The notes under the pieces were generated by a model that ran no database searches, was not told where the DNA came from, and saw nothing but the letters and a program-made list of their open reading frames with translations. This document shows positions 53,798-62,379 of a stretch of DNA of 64,000 nucleotides, one piece after another (the stretch's first letter is position 1; the number at the start of each line of letters is the position of its first letter). A program made the position numbers and the translations under genes. Source of the DNA: JAXDMK01 sp963765955 (GTDB lineage: Bacteria > Actinomycetota > Acidimicrobiia > Acidimicrobiales > AC-14). The DNA is taken from NCBI GenBank assembly GCA_963765955.1, contig CAVXYA010000001.1, forward strand, positions 1 to 64,000, written 5' to 3'.

Positions 53798-55078
53798 ATG
53801 ATCCCGATGCTCGCCGCCGTCTCGGAGGTGGGCCGGGAGCTGGTCGCCCTCGGCGGCGCCCTGCTGGTGGCGGCCGCCCTGGCCCGGGCCGGGCGACGGA
53901 TCCGGCTGCCGACGATTCCCCTCTTCATGGCCGCCGGCATCCTCTCCGGTCCCCACACCCCTGGCCCCGTTCTCTTCCGCGATCCGGCCGACGTGGCCCT
54001 CCTGGCCACCATCGGGCTGGTGCTGCTGCTGTTCCACCTGGGCCTGGAGTTCTCCGTCGACGACCTCGCCGCCGGCGGGCGGACGCTGCTGCTGGCGGGG
54101 GGGTTCTACCTGGCCCTCAACATCGGCCTCGGCATCGTCCTCGGCCTGGCCCTGGGCTGGGGCGGCCGGGAGACGCTCGTGATCGCCGGCATCGTCGGCA
54201 TCTCGTCGTCGGCGATCGTCACCAAGCTGCTCGTCGAGCTGCGCCGGCTGGCCAACCCGGAGACGGGCATGCTCCTCGGGATCATCGTGGTGGAGGACGT
54301 CTTCCTCGCCCTCTACCTGGCCCTCCTCCAGCCCGCGCTGGGCGGCAGCGAGGGCGGCCTCGATGCCGTGTTCTCGGTGGCCCGGGCCATGGCCTTCATC
54401 GTCCTGATGTTCGCCGTGGCCCGGTGGGGCCGGGGCGTCGTGGGGCGCCTCCTCTCGACCGGCGACGACGAGCTGCTCACGGTGTGCTTCGTGGGGCTGG
54501 CCATCCTGGTGGCCGGGGTGGCGGCCAACCTGGGCGTGTCCGAGGCCATCGGGGCGTTCCTGGCCGGCCAGGTGGTCGCCGGCACCGTCGTGGCCCAGCG
54601 GGTGGAGCACCTGGTGCTGCCGATCCGCGACCTGCTGGCGGCCATGTTCTTCTTCGCCTTCGGGCTCTCGGTCGACCCGGCCGCCCTGGGCGACGTCGCC
54701 GTCCCGGTGGCGGCGGCGGTCGTCGTCACCGTGGTCGGCAACCTGGTGGCGGGCGTCGTCGCCGCCCGCCTGCAGCGCTTCGGTCCCCAGGAGGCGGCCA
54801 ACATCGGCCTCAGCGTCCTGGCCCGGGGCGAGTTCTCCCTGATCCTGGCCAGCCTGGCCGTGGTCGCCGGCCTCGACGGCCGGCTGGGACCCTTCGCCGC
54901 CGCCTACGTGCTGGTCCTGGCCGTGGCCGGGCCCCTCGCCGCGTCGCGGTCACACGTCCTGGCCGACGTCTACCGCTGGCGGGGGCTGCGCCGTCTCATC
55001 GAGGGGAAGGTACCTTCGGAGGACCGGAGCCCGCCCCCTCTCATCCCGCCCGCCCCCACCGGAGGAGCGACCCCATGA
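53798..55078 (+). CDS. CPA2-family cation/H+ antiporter (KefB/KhtU-like)
   Basis: A 426-residue protein with 12-13 membrane helices. Key blocks are VGRELVALGGALLVAAALAR, GPHTPGPVLFRDPADVALLA, VLLLFHLGLEFSVDDLAAGG, GISSSAIVTKLLVELRRLAN, GIIVVEDVFLALYLALLQPA and VSEAIGAFLAGQVVAGTVVA. The VVEDVFLA segment holds the transport-site acid (usually DD or ED in CPA2). No TrkA-N nucleotide domain is attached; the KhtT-like gene supplies regulation. It likely exchanges K+ or Na+ for H+. Confidence 0.9.
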   Translation: MIPMLAAVSEVGRELVALGGALLVAAALARAGRRIRLPTIPLFMAAGILSGPHTPGPVLFRDPADVALLATIGLVLLLFHLGLEFSVDDLAAGGRTLLLAGGFYLALNIGLGIVLGLALGWGGRETLVIAGIVGISSSAIVTKLLVELRRLANPETGMLLGIIVVEDVFLALYLALLQPALGGSEGGLDAVFSVARAMAFIVLMFAVARWGRGVVGRLLSTGDDELLTVCFVGLAILVAGVAANLGVSEAIGAFLAGQVVAGTVVAQRVEHLVLPIRDLLAAMFFFAFGLSVDPAALGDVAVPVAAAVVVTVVGNLVAGVVAARLQRFGPQEAANIGLSVLARGEFSLILASLAVVAGLDGRLGPFAAAYVLVLAVAGPLAASRSHVLADVYRWRGLRRLIEGKVPSEDRSPPPLIPPAPTGGATP

Positions 55079-55503
55079 CCCCCCGCACCCGGACCGCACC
55101 CCGTTCCACCCCGCTGCGCGACTCGCAGCGGGCCATCGGGGTCTTCCTCGGCGCCGCCGTGCTGGCCGTGCTCCTCGTGGCCCCCGCCCTCGACCCAGGC
55201 CCCTTCGTCCCCCGCCTGACGGTCGAAAACCCCACGCCCTTCGAGATCACGGTCGAGGTGGCGGGCGGTGATCGGCAGGGATGGTCCGACGTGGCGACGG
55301 TGCGCCGGGAGGTGGAGGAGGTCGTCGAGGAGATCGCCGACGTGGGCTCCACGTGGGTGTTCCGCTTCTCCTACGCAGGCATGGAGGGGGGCGAGGTGGC
55401 GGTCTCCCGGTCCGATCTGCGCGACGCCGGATGGCGCCTCGCCATCCCCGGCGACGTGGGCGAGGCGCTGACCGCCGCCGGCTTCGTGCCGTCCGCCCGC
55501 TGA
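55075..55503 (+). CDS. Membrane-anchored protein of unknown function (cation-antiporter operon)
   Basis: A 142-residue protein that starts at ATG 55075, overlapping the antiporter stop, behind GGAGGAG. It has one helix (AIGVFLGAAVLAVLLVAPAL) and a beta-rich outer domain (RLTVENPTPFEITVEVAGGD, STWVFRFSYAGMEGGEVAVS). The pattern suits an Ig-like or C2-like domain. Its place in the operon implies a role with the antiporter or envelope stress. No family is recognised. Confidence 0.6.
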   Translation: MTPRTRTAPRSTPLRDSQRAIGVFLGAAVLAVLLVAPALDPGPFVPRLTVENPTPFEITVEVAGGDRQGWSDVATVRREVEEVVEEIADVGSTWVFRFSYAGMEGGEVAVSRSDLRDAGWRLAIPGDVGEALTAAGFVPSAR

Positions 55504-55506
55504 CCC

Positions 55507-57054
55507 TCAGGCGGTCGTGCCGGGAGGATCCACTCGTTCCCGGTCGCCGACGGTGGCCAGGCACGGGTCGTGGCAGGGCTGGTCGAGACCGGCCTGGGCC
55601 GCCGCCCCCACCGTCGCTCCGCCCCGGATGGTGGCGAAGGCCACCACTCCCCCGGCGACCGACAGGGCGGCCCCCACGAGCATGGCCCGGTGGAAGCCCT
55701 CGGTGATGGCGTCCGGTCCTCCCGCCAGGTCGAGGCCGACGGCGGCGGGGAGGACGGCGACGGCCAGCAGCCCCGCCACCCGGGCCACCGCGTTGTTGAC
55801 GCCCGAGGCCACGCCCACGTGGTCGTCGTCGACTGCGGCCAGCACGGCTGCGGTGAGGGGGGCGACGGTGACCGCCAGGCCCAGCCCGAAGACCACGACC
55901 GCGGGCAGGACGTCGGTGGCGTAGGCCGCCTCCGCATCGACCCTGGTCAGCAGGGCCAGGCCGGCGGCCACGATCAGGGGCCCGACCGACATCGGGAGGC
56001 GGGGACCGACCCGCTGGGCGAGCTGGCCCATCCGGGACGAGAGCAGGAGCATCACCAACGTCACCGGCAGGAGCGACGCCCCTGCCTCCAGGGCGGCGTA
56101 GCCGAGGACGAGCTGCAGCTCGAGCACGAGCAGGAACAGGGTCCCGCCCAGGGCGGCGTAGACGGCGAGGGTGGTGAGGTTGGCGCCGGTGAACTGCCGG
56201 GACCGGAACATCCCGAGCGGGAGCATGGGCCGCGGCCGGCGGTGCTCGATGGCCACGAAGGCCACCAGGGCGGCGATGCCGGCGGCCGCCGCCACTGCCT
56301 CGCTCGGTCCGAGGCCGCCGGCCCCCTCGATCAGGGCGAAGGACAGGGCGCCCAGCCCGAGGGTGACGGTGAGGGCGCCGGCCAGGTCGGGGCGGGCGTG
56401 GCCGACGCCGTCCGCGCCGACTTCGCCGGCGCCGGCACCGGCGCCGGGGCCGGTTGACGGATGGGCCCGGGTCTCGGGCACGTGGACGAGGGTGATGAAG
56501 CCGGCGATGGCGGCGATGGGCAGGTTGATGACGAAGATCAGCCGCCAGGAGACGGCATCGATGAGCCAGCCGCCGAGGAAGGGCCCGATGGCGGCGGTGG
56601 CGCCGGCCAGGGCCGACCAGGCCCCGATGGCCCGCCCCCGGTCGGCGGGATGGAAGGTCGAGGTGAGAATGGCCAGGCTGCCGGGGACGAGCATCGCCGC
56701 CCCCGCCCCCTGGACGGCCCGGGCCACGACGAGGAGTTGGATGTTGGGGGCCAGCCCGCACAGCAGGGAGGCGGCGGTGAAGGCCACCATCCCCAGCAGG
56801 TAGACCCGGCGCCGGCCGTACTGGTCGCCGAGGGCGCCCCCGAGGAGGAGGAGGCTGGCCAGGGTGACCAGGTAGGCGTCGAGCGTCCACTGGAGGCCGG
56901 ACAGGCCCGCGTCGAGGTCGTCGCTGATGGCCGGGAGGGCAACGTTGACCACGGTGCCGTCGAGAAAGGCCATGCCCGACCCGAGCACGGTTGCGGCGAT
57001 GACCCACCGCCCGCCAACGGTGCCGAAGCGAACGCCCGGCTGCGCGACAGTCAC
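55507..57054 (-). CDS. MFS drug-efflux transporter (DHA2/EmrB-QacA family)
   Basis: A 515-residue transporter with 14 predicted helices. The DHA2 motifs are GSGMAFLDGTVVNVALPAIS (helix 1, motif D1), LLLLGGALGDQYGRRRVYLL (motif A), VQGAGAAMLVPGSLAILTST (motif B region) and SWRLIFVINLPIAAIAGFIT (motif C). It exports hydrophobic drugs or metabolites with H+. The start at 57054 is convincing. It is convergent with the preceding gene. Confidence 0.9.
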   Translation of the reverse strand: MTVAQPGVRFGTVGGRWVIAATVLGSGMAFLDGTVVNVALPAISDDLDAGLSGLQWTLDAYLVTLASLLLLGGALGDQYGRRRVYLLGMVAFTAASLLCGLAPNIQLLVVARAVQGAGAAMLVPGSLAILTSTFHPADRGRAIGAWSALAGATAAIGPFLGGWLIDAVSWRLIFVINLPIAAIAGFITLVHVPETRAHPSTGPGAGAGAGEVGADGVGHARPDLAGALTVTLGLGALSFALIEGAGGLGPSEAVAAAAGIAALVAFVAIEHRRPRPMLPLGMFRSRQFTGANLTTLAVYAALGGTLFLLVLELQLVLGYAALEAGASLLPVTLVMLLLSSRMGQLAQRVGPRLPMSVGPLIVAAGLALLTRVDAEAAYATDVLPAVVVFGLGLAVTVAPLTAAVLAAVDDDHVGVASGVNNAVARVAGLLAVAVLPAAVGLDLAGGPDAITEGFHRAMLVGAALSVAGGVVAFATIRGGATVGAAAQAGLDQPCHDPCLATVGDRERVDPPGTTA

Positions 57055-57078
57055 TGGTCCCCAAACCCGACCCGGGCT

Positions 57079-57915
57079 CTAGCCGAGGCCCCGTTTGTCC
57101 TGCTTGAGGGCGGTATCGACGCTCAGGGCCGACGCCACCACCAGGCTGCGCAGGGGTTCTTCCAGGCGTCGCTCGATGTGCACGACGTAGTTGTCGGCGG
57201 TGGTGAACATGGTCTTGGCCAGGCCCTCCCACGTCTTGGTGATGCGAGCCACCTCGTGGCCATCCGCGTCCTGGATGTTGAAGTTCCAGGCCCGCCAGTT
57301 CTCGGCGTTGATCGACCCCACCTTGGCCCCGCCCGCCTCCAGGCCGAAGCGGATCTTGCCGACCATGTTCTCCTGGACGATCTGGCCGATCTCCCGACCC
57401 GATCCGTCCTCCACGATGATCCTCGACTTCACCAGCTTGGCCGGCCGGGTGAGGGCGAGCACCGGGGTGCCGGCCATGTCGACGACCTGGAGCTTGTGGG
57501 TCATGAACTGGTCGAGGTTGCTGACCAGACGCATCACCTTCTTGGCCGTGCTCTGCCCGACTTGGCGCACGGCGCCGATCTGGGTGCCGCTCTGGTCGTA
57601 GACGGCGTACTCGTTGTTGAGCTCGATGAGCTTCATCTTCTGGTTGACGACCAGGACCTGCTCGGTGAAGAGAGTGCCACCCCCCAGACCGGGCGTGCCG
57701 GTGCTGGCCCCGGCCTTGGCCACGTCGGTGCGGATCTTGTCCGTCGCCCGGTTGACGGTGGGCACCTTCGACTCGCCCCCCGGCGGGTCGACCGATTGCC
57801 GGCCGTGGGACGCCACGTGCTCGGTCCACCGGGTGCCGTCGAAGTACCGCATCTCGTGCCGGCCGTAGGGATCGGGGTACCAGTCCGGGCCCTGCCCTCC
57901 ACCGCGTCCGCTCAT
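57079..57915 (-). CDS. DUF2510/scramblase-like (LURP-one-related) protein
   Basis: A 278-residue protein. Residues about 8-35 are a DUF2510 motif (GPDWYPDPYGRHEMRYFDGT, RWTEHVASHG), a short WxxDP.G..R.WDG-type motif of actinobacterial proteins. After a linker, residues about 85-270 are a phospholipid-scramblase/LURP-one beta barrel (TLFTEQVLVVNQKMKLIELN, IRFGLEAGGAKVGSINAENW, DADGHEVARITKTWEGLAKT, MFTTADNYVVHIERRLEEPL). The barrel may bind lipids or the membrane surface. The ATG at 57915 is used. Confidence 0.83.
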   Translation of the reverse strand: MSGRGGGQGPDWYPDPYGRHEMRYFDGTRWTEHVASHGRQSVDPPGGESKVPTVNRATDKIRTDVAKAGASTGTPGLGGGTLFTEQVLVVNQKMKLIELNNEYAVYDQSGTQIGAVRQVGQSTAKKVMRLVSNLDQFMTHKLQVVDMAGTPVLALTRPAKLVKSRIIVEDGSGREIGQIVQENMVGKIRFGLEAGGAKVGSINAENWRAWNFNIQDADGHEVARITKTWEGLAKTMFTTADNYVVHIERRLEEPLRSLVVASALSVDTALKQDKRGLG

Positions 57916-57979
57916 GTCGACGACCGTACCGCAGGGGTCCCCCGGTGCCCTGGAGTCGAGCCCCGGGCCGCGGACTCGG

Positions 57980-58417
57980 TCAGGCGACCAGCAGCGCGCC
58001 CTGCATGTTCGCCGACGACCGGTGGAACTTGCAGTAGAACGGCACCGTGCCCGCCGCCGCAGGGGCGCCGATGGTGATCTCCTTGCGGTCGCCCGGCGCC
58101 AGCTGCTCGTCGATGTTCAGGCTGTCGATGGTGAAGGTATGGGGGGCGCCGCCCTCGTTGAACAGCTCCACCTTGAACGACTGGCCGGGCGTGGCCTCCA
58201 CGACGGTCGGCCCGAAGTAGAAGTCGTCGAGCTCGAGCTCCATCCCGTCCTCGGCGGCGGCCGTGCCGTGGAACGGGGTCCCCGCCGGCAGCGACACCGG
58301 TGACCCGACCGTGGTGGCCGTGGTCGCGTCGGTGGACGTGCTCTCGTCGTCGCCGTCGTCACCGCACCCGACGGCGAGGAGCGTCACGGCCATCATCAGG
58401 ATCGCGAGCTTGCGCAT
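57980..58417 (-). CDS. Cupredoxin-domain lipoprotein
   Basis: A 145-residue lipoprotein (lipobox LLAVGC at about 13-18, then a Asp/Ser/Thr-rich linker). The cupredoxin fold has copper ligands His (GGAPHTFTI), Cys and His (VPFYCKFHRSSA) and a downstream Met (ANMQGALL). It may carry electrons or buffer copper outside the membrane. It is divergent from an ECF sigma/anti-sigma pair, with 87 bases between the two starts. Confidence 0.83.
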   Translation of the reverse strand: MRKLAILMMAVTLLAVGCGDDGDDESTSTDATTATTVGSPVSLPAGTPFHGTAAAEDGMELELDDFYFGPTVVEATPGQSFKVELFNEGGAPHTFTIDSLNIDEQLAPGDRKEITIGAPAAAGTVPFYCKFHRSSANMQGALLVA

Positions 58418-58504
58418 GCCGCATCCTACGGCTGGGGCGACGATCGGGATTGCCCCGCTCAGGGTCGATCCATTCAGGCCCGCGGGCCGTACCATTGCAC
58501 CGAT

Positions 58505-59107
58505 ATGTGGGGTGCCGCCGACGACGCGCTCCTGGCCGGGTTCGGCATGGGGGACGGTGAGGCGGCCACGGCGTTCGTCCGCCGCCACCAGGCCCGGGTC
58601 TTCGGCCTGGCCCGCTCCATCGTGGGCGACCCGGCCCTGGCCGAGGACGTGGCCCAGGAGGCGTTCGTGCGGGCCTGGCGCCACGCCGCCGCCTACGACC
58701 CCCGCCGGGGGTCGGTGGTGACGTGGCTGCTGGCCATCACCCGCAACCTGGCCATCGACACGCTCCGCCTTCACCGTCCGAGCCCGGTCGACCCCGCCAC
58801 CCTCGCTGGCTTCGACCTGCGGACGGGCGGGGCGGGGGGGTCGGCCGGCGGGGCCGCCGGCCCGGCTGACGGCCCGGGCGCAGCCGGTGAGGTGGCGGCG
58901 GAGATGGTCCGCCTGCGGGCGGCGCTGGAGGCGCTGCCCGAGGAGCAGCGCCGGGCCGTCGTGCTGGCCGCCCTGTGCGGGCGCACGGCCAAGGAGATCG
59001 GCGAGAGCGAGGGCATCCCCCTGGGGACGGCGAAGACCCGCATCCGCACCGGGCTTATCCGGGTCCGGCGGGCGGTCGGCGTGCGGCGGGAGGCGGATTC
59101 GCCGTGA
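58505..59107 (+). CDS. ECF-family RNA polymerase sigma factor
   Basis: A 200-residue sigma factor. Region 2 is RRHQARVFGLARSIVGDPAL, AEDVAQEAFVRAWRHAAAYD and TWLLAITRNLAIDTLR. A Gly/Ala-rich linker (about 100-125) precedes region 4 (LPEEQRRAVVLAALCGRTAK, EIGESEGIPLGTAKTRIRTG). The stop overlaps the GTG of the anti-sigma gene. It probably responds to a signal via that anti-sigma factor and may control the divergent copper lipoprotein. Confidence 0.9.
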   Translation: MWGAADDALLAGFGMGDGEAATAFVRRHQARVFGLARSIVGDPALAEDVAQEAFVRAWRHAAAYDPRRGSVVTWLLAITRNLAIDTLRLHRPSPVDPATLAGFDLRTGGAGGSAGGAAGPADGPGAAGEVAAEMVRLRAALEALPEEQRRAVVLAALCGRTAKEIGESEGIPLGTAKTRIRTGLIRVRRAVGVRREADSP

Positions 59108-59814
59108 CCGAGCCCCGGCCGCAGCCGTGCGGCGAGAGCGAGTCGTGGGGCGCGGAGCTGGCGATCGGCCTGCTGTCGGGCCCCGATCGAGCCGCCGCCC
59201 TGTCGCACATGGCCTCCTGCTCCACCTGCCGGGAGGAGGTCGACGGCCTGGCCCGGGTGGCCGACCGTTTGCTGGTGCTGGCGCCCGACGCCGAGCCGCC
59301 GTCGGGCTTCGAGTCGCGCGTCCTGGCCGCGGTGGGGACGGCCGCGACCGGGGCCGCAGTCGGGGGCGAGGTGCGACCGGCGGGTCTACGGGGGCGGCGG
59401 GGTCGCCTGGCCGGTCTGGCCACCGCCCTCGTCGTGGTCGCCGCGGTCGGCGGAGGGGTGGCCGCGACCGCCCTTCGTACTCCGGCGCCGGCGCCTAGGG
59501 AGGAGTCCGTGTTGCGCACCGGGCTGGCCGTGTCGGCCAGCGGCCGGACGAGCTGCCGGGTGGTCGTGACGGGCACGCGTCCGGCATCGGTGCTGGTCAG
59601 CATGGACGGCTACCCCGGCGCCGACAAGGCGTTCGCGGTGGAGATGGAAACGGCCGGGGGCGTGGTCGTGCCCCTCGGACCAATGGCGGTGGCCGGCGGC
59701 CACGGGCTTCTGGTCCGGTCGCTCGACCTCGACGCCGGCACCCTCCGTCTCATGCGGATGCTCGACGACGACGGCCGCGTCGTCTACGAGGCCACGCTGA
59801 CCGAGCCCTCGTGA
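59104..59814 (+). CDS. Membrane-spanning anti-sigma factor (ZAS/RskA type)
   Basis: A 236-residue protein. The zinc-binding anti-sigma motif is LSHMASCSTCREEVDGLARV (HxxxCxxC). One membrane helix follows (GLATALVVVAAVGGGVAATA, about residues 105-125) and then a C-terminal RskA-like outer domain (TGTRPASVLVSMDGYPG, GHGLLVRSLDLDAGTLRLMR). It should hold the neighbouring ECF factor at the membrane. The start GTG overlaps the sigma stop and its own stop overlaps mtnA (GTGA). Confidence 0.87.
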   Translation: MTEPRPQPCGESESWGAELAIGLLSGPDRAAALSHMASCSTCREEVDGLARVADRLLVLAPDAEPPSGFESRVLAAVGTAATGAAVGGEVRPAGLRGRRGRLAGLATALVVVAAVGGGVAATALRTPAPAPREESVLRTGLAVSASGRTSCRVVVTGTRPASVLVSMDGYPGADKAFAVEMETAGGVVVPLGPMAVAGGHGLLVRSLDLDAGTLRLMRMLDDDGRVVYEATLTEPS

Positions 59815-60866
59815 CGCCCGCCGACCCGGGCGCGGGCGCGGGCTCGGGCAGCGCTGGCGACGACCCCATCCCGCCGACCATCGAGTGGCGCGACGGCCGG
59901 GTGAGGATGATCGACCAGCGCCGGTTGCCGGGCGAGCTGGTGATGCTGGAGGCCTCGACCGTCGACGAGCTGTGCGCCGCCATCCGCGACCTGGCCATCC
60001 GGGGCGCCCCCGCCCTCGGGGTGGCCGGGGCCATGGGCATGGCCCTCGCCGCCGGAGCCGGGCTCGACCTCGACGTCGCCGCCGCCACCATCTGCGCCAC
60101 CCGGCCCACGGCCGTGAACCTGGCGTGGGGGGTGGAGCGGGCCCGGCGGGCCGGCGACCCGGTGGCCGAGGCCCGGGCGGTGGCCACCGAGGACGTCGAG
60201 CGCAACCGCCGGCTGGGCGCCCACGGGGCCGGCCTCGTCCCCAAGGAAGGGCGGGTGCTGACCCACTGCAACGCCGGCGCCCTGGCCTGCGCCGGCTACG
60301 GCACCGCCCTGGGGGTGATCCGGGCCGCCCACGAGCAGGGACGGGCGCCGACCGTGTGGGTCGACGAGACCCGCCCCGTCCTCCAGGGGGCCCGCCTCAC
60401 GGCCTGGGAGCTCGACCGCCTCGGCATCCCCGCCACCCTGGTGGCCGACGGCATGGCGGCTGGCCTCATGGCCGCGGGCGAGGTCGACTGCGTGGTGGTG
60501 GGCGCCGACCGGATCGCGGCCAACGGCGACGTGGCCAACAAGGTCGGCACCTACGGCCTGGCGGTGCTGGCCGCCTACCACGGCGTCCCGTTCTACGTCG
60601 CCGCCCCCACGTCGACCGTCGACCTGGCCTGCCCCACCGGGGGCTCCATCCCCATCGAACAGCGGTCCCCCGAGGAGGTGACGATGATGGCCGGCCACCG
60701 GATCGCCCCCGTAGGCATGGCGGTCGACAACCGGGCGTTCGACGTCACCCCGGCCGCCCTGGTGACGGCTATCGTCACCGAGGAGGGCGTGGCCCACCCG
60801 CCCTACGGCGAGTCTCTCGCCGCTCTGTGCCGCCTGGCCGGTTCGACCGGGGGCGGGAAGGGATGA
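59811..60866 (+). CDS. mtnA: S-methyl-5-thioribose-1-phosphate isomerase
   Basis: A 351-residue isomerase of the methionine-salvage pathway. It has the family blocks LRDLAIRGAPALGVAGAMGM-like near residue 60, the catalytic Cys in THCNAGALACAGYGTALGVI, DETRPVLQGARLTAWEL, the catalytic Asp in VVVGADRIAANGDVANKVG and YVAAPTSTVDLACPTGGSIP. It converts methylthioribose-1-phosphate to methylthioribulose-1-phosphate. No other salvage genes are in view. The start overlaps the anti-sigma gene, and a repeat peptide gene begins 7 bases after its stop. Confidence 0.93.
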   Translation: MTPADPGAGAGSGSAGDDPIPPTIEWRDGRVRMIDQRRLPGELVMLEASTVDELCAAIRDLAIRGAPALGVAGAMGMALAAGAGLDLDVAAATICATRPTAVNLAWGVERARRAGDPVAEARAVATEDVERNRRLGAHGAGLVPKEGRVLTHCNAGALACAGYGTALGVIRAAHEQGRAPTVWVDETRPVLQGARLTAWELDRLGIPATLVADGMAAGLMAAGEVDCVVVGADRIAANGDVANKVGTYGLAVLAAYHGVPFYVAAPTSTVDLACPTGGSIPIEQRSPEEVTMMAGHRIAPVGMAVDNRAFDVTPAALVTAIVTEEGVAHPPYGESLAALCRLAGSTGGGKG

Positions 60867-60873
60867 GTCCGAC

Positions 60874-61146
60874 GTGCAGACCATTCACGGCTTGACCGAC
60901 GAGGACATCACCACATCCGTCGTCGGAGGTCCCCGGGCCTCCGCCGGTGACGAAACCGACGACGCCGGCGCCGACGACGCCGGCGCGGCCGACGACTCGG
61001 GCAAGGACGACGCAGGCAAGGACGACGCCGCCGCCGATGACGCGGGCGCCGACGACGCCGCCGCCCCCGGTACGGACGACGCGGGCGCCGATGACGCCGG
61101 CACCGCCGCCCCCGGCACCGACGACGCCGGCCAAGACGCCAGCTAG
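60874..61146 (+). CDS. Asp/Ala/Gly-repeat short peptide (possible modified-peptide precursor)
   Basis: A 90-residue peptide. Residues 1 to about 28 are a distinct leader-like part (MQTIHGLTDEDITTSVVGGP) with a Gly-Gly before Pro. Residues about 28-90 are tandem DDAG/DDAA units with interspersed Ser, Lys, Thr and PGT (DDSGKDDAGKDDAAADDAG, PGTDDAGADDAG). Third codon positions in this frame are nearly all C, so this frame and not the overlapping Thr/Pro frame is coding. An acidic repeat after a leader next to an Fe(II) oxygenase is the layout of RiPP precursors, but a structural or metal-binding role is equally possible. The start is the GTG at 60874. Confidence 0.6.
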   Translation: MQTIHGLTDEDITTSVVGGPRASAGDETDDAGADDAGAADDSGKDDAGKDDAAADDAGADDAAAPGTDDAGADDAGTAAPGTDDAGQDAS

Positions 61147-61162
61147 CGCCTCCTCCGGTCCG

Positions 61163-62365
61163 GTGGCCGGCGCCCTGGCCCGGTGCGTCGGCGACGTCGG
61201 CCGCTTCCTGGCCGAACGGTGGTCGGCCGCGCCCTACCACCGCCCCGGTGCCGACAGCGGCGGCTTCGCCGACCTGCTGTCGCTCGACGACGTGGACGCC
61301 ATCGTGTCCTCCTCGCTCCCCCGCCAACCGGGGTTCCGGCTAGTCCGCGACGGGTCGCCCCTGGATCCCGCCGCCTACACCCGATCGGCGGTGATCGGCG
61401 GCAAGACCGTCCCCGGCGTCGGTGACCCGGCTGCGATCTGGGCCGAGTTCTCCCGGGGGGCCACGATCGTGCTCCAGTCGCTCCACCGGTCCTGGCCGCC
61501 GCTCACCCGGTTCTGCCGCGACATGGAGCTCGAGCTCACCCATCCGGTGCAGGCCAACGCCTACGTGACCCCGCCCGGCACCCGCGGCCTGGGCGTTCAT
61601 TACGACACCCACGACGTGTTCGTGCTCCAGGTCGCCGGACACAAGCGGTGGACCCTCTACGAGCCCGTGCTCGAGCTGCCGCTACCCAGCCAGCCGTGGT
61701 CGGCCGCCACCGGGTCGACCGGGGACGAGGTGCTCTCGGTGGAGCTGGCCCCGGGCGACTGCCTCTATGTGCCGCGGGGCGTGCCCCACGCGGCCGAGTC
61801 CCTCGAGGGGATTTCGGCCCACCTCACGCTGGGCGTCCTGGCCGTGACCTGGCACGACGTGGTCCGTGAGATGGTCGCCGGCACCGCCGCCGAGCTGGCC
61901 TTCCGCCGGCCGCTCCCCCCCGGCTTCGCCTCGGCCGACGTCGTCGCCTCGCAGGACCTGGCCGACGCAGTGGCGGCGATGATCGAACAGCTCCAGGAGC
62001 ACCTGGCCAAGGTCGACCCGGCCCAGGTGGCGCGGGCCGCCGTCCGCCGCTTCTGGGCCGGCCGGCCGCCGATCTTCGCCGGCCAGCTGGCCCAGCTCGA
62101 GCGGCTGGGCACGCTCGGCGACGGGTCCCTGGTCCGGCGCCGGCCGGGGTCGGTGTGCCACCTCACGACCGACGGTGACCATCTGCTGGTGCTCCTCGGT
62201 GACCGGGAGCTGCGCATGCCGGTGGCGGCCGAGTCGGCCGTCCTCCGCCTCGTCGCCGCCGACAACCCGATCGCGGTGGCCGACCTGGCCCCGGTGGCGG
62301 ACGAGAGCAGCCGGCGGGTGCTGGTCCACCGCCTGGTCCGGGAGGGCCTGCTCGAGCTGGTGTAA
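61163..62365 (+). CDS. Cupin_4/JmjC-type Fe(II)/2-oxoglutarate oxygenase
   Basis: A 400-residue protein. The JmjC/cupin core holds the iron ligands in GLGVHYDTHDVFVLQVAGHK (HxD) and YVPRGVPHAAESLEGISAHL (second His), with RGATIVLQSLHRSWPPL before them. The C-terminal third has a dimerisation helix set (LADAVAAMIEQLQEHLAKVD) and a winged-helix-like end (VADESSRRVLVHRLVREGLL), as in ribosomal oxygenases YcfD/NO66. Such enzymes hydroxylate Arg or His in ribosomal proteins; peptide Asp hydroxylation is an alternative here. The GTG at 61163 is chosen because the upstream frame is only the shadow of the repeat peptide. It lies 16 bases after that peptide gene. Confidence 0.82.
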   Translation: MAGALARCVGDVGRFLAERWSAAPYHRPGADSGGFADLLSLDDVDAIVSSSLPRQPGFRLVRDGSPLDPAAYTRSAVIGGKTVPGVGDPAAIWAEFSRGATIVLQSLHRSWPPLTRFCRDMELELTHPVQANAYVTPPGTRGLGVHYDTHDVFVLQVAGHKRWTLYEPVLELPLPSQPWSAATGSTGDEVLSVELAPGDCLYVPRGVPHAAESLEGISAHLTLGVLAVTWHDVVREMVAGTAAELAFRRPLPPGFASADVVASQDLADAVAAMIEQLQEHLAKVDPAQVARAAVRRFWAGRPPIFAGQLAQLERLGTLGDGSLVRRRPGSVCHLTTDGDHLLVLLGDRELRMPVAAESAVLRLVAADNPIAVADLAPVADESSRRVLVHRLVREGLLELV

Positions 62366-62379
62366 CCCCGCCCTCGTCC

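Noticed and set aside
55247..57829. An 860-codon minus-strand open frame
   Set aside because: It overlaps the DHA2 transporter and scramblase-like genes in another frame, and its Arg/Pro/Gly composition shows no domain.
60947..61162. N-terminal Thr/Pro-rich extension of the cupin oxygenase
   Set aside because: It is the second reading frame of the DDAG repeat. Third-position bias supports the peptide frame, so the oxygenase start was moved to 61163.
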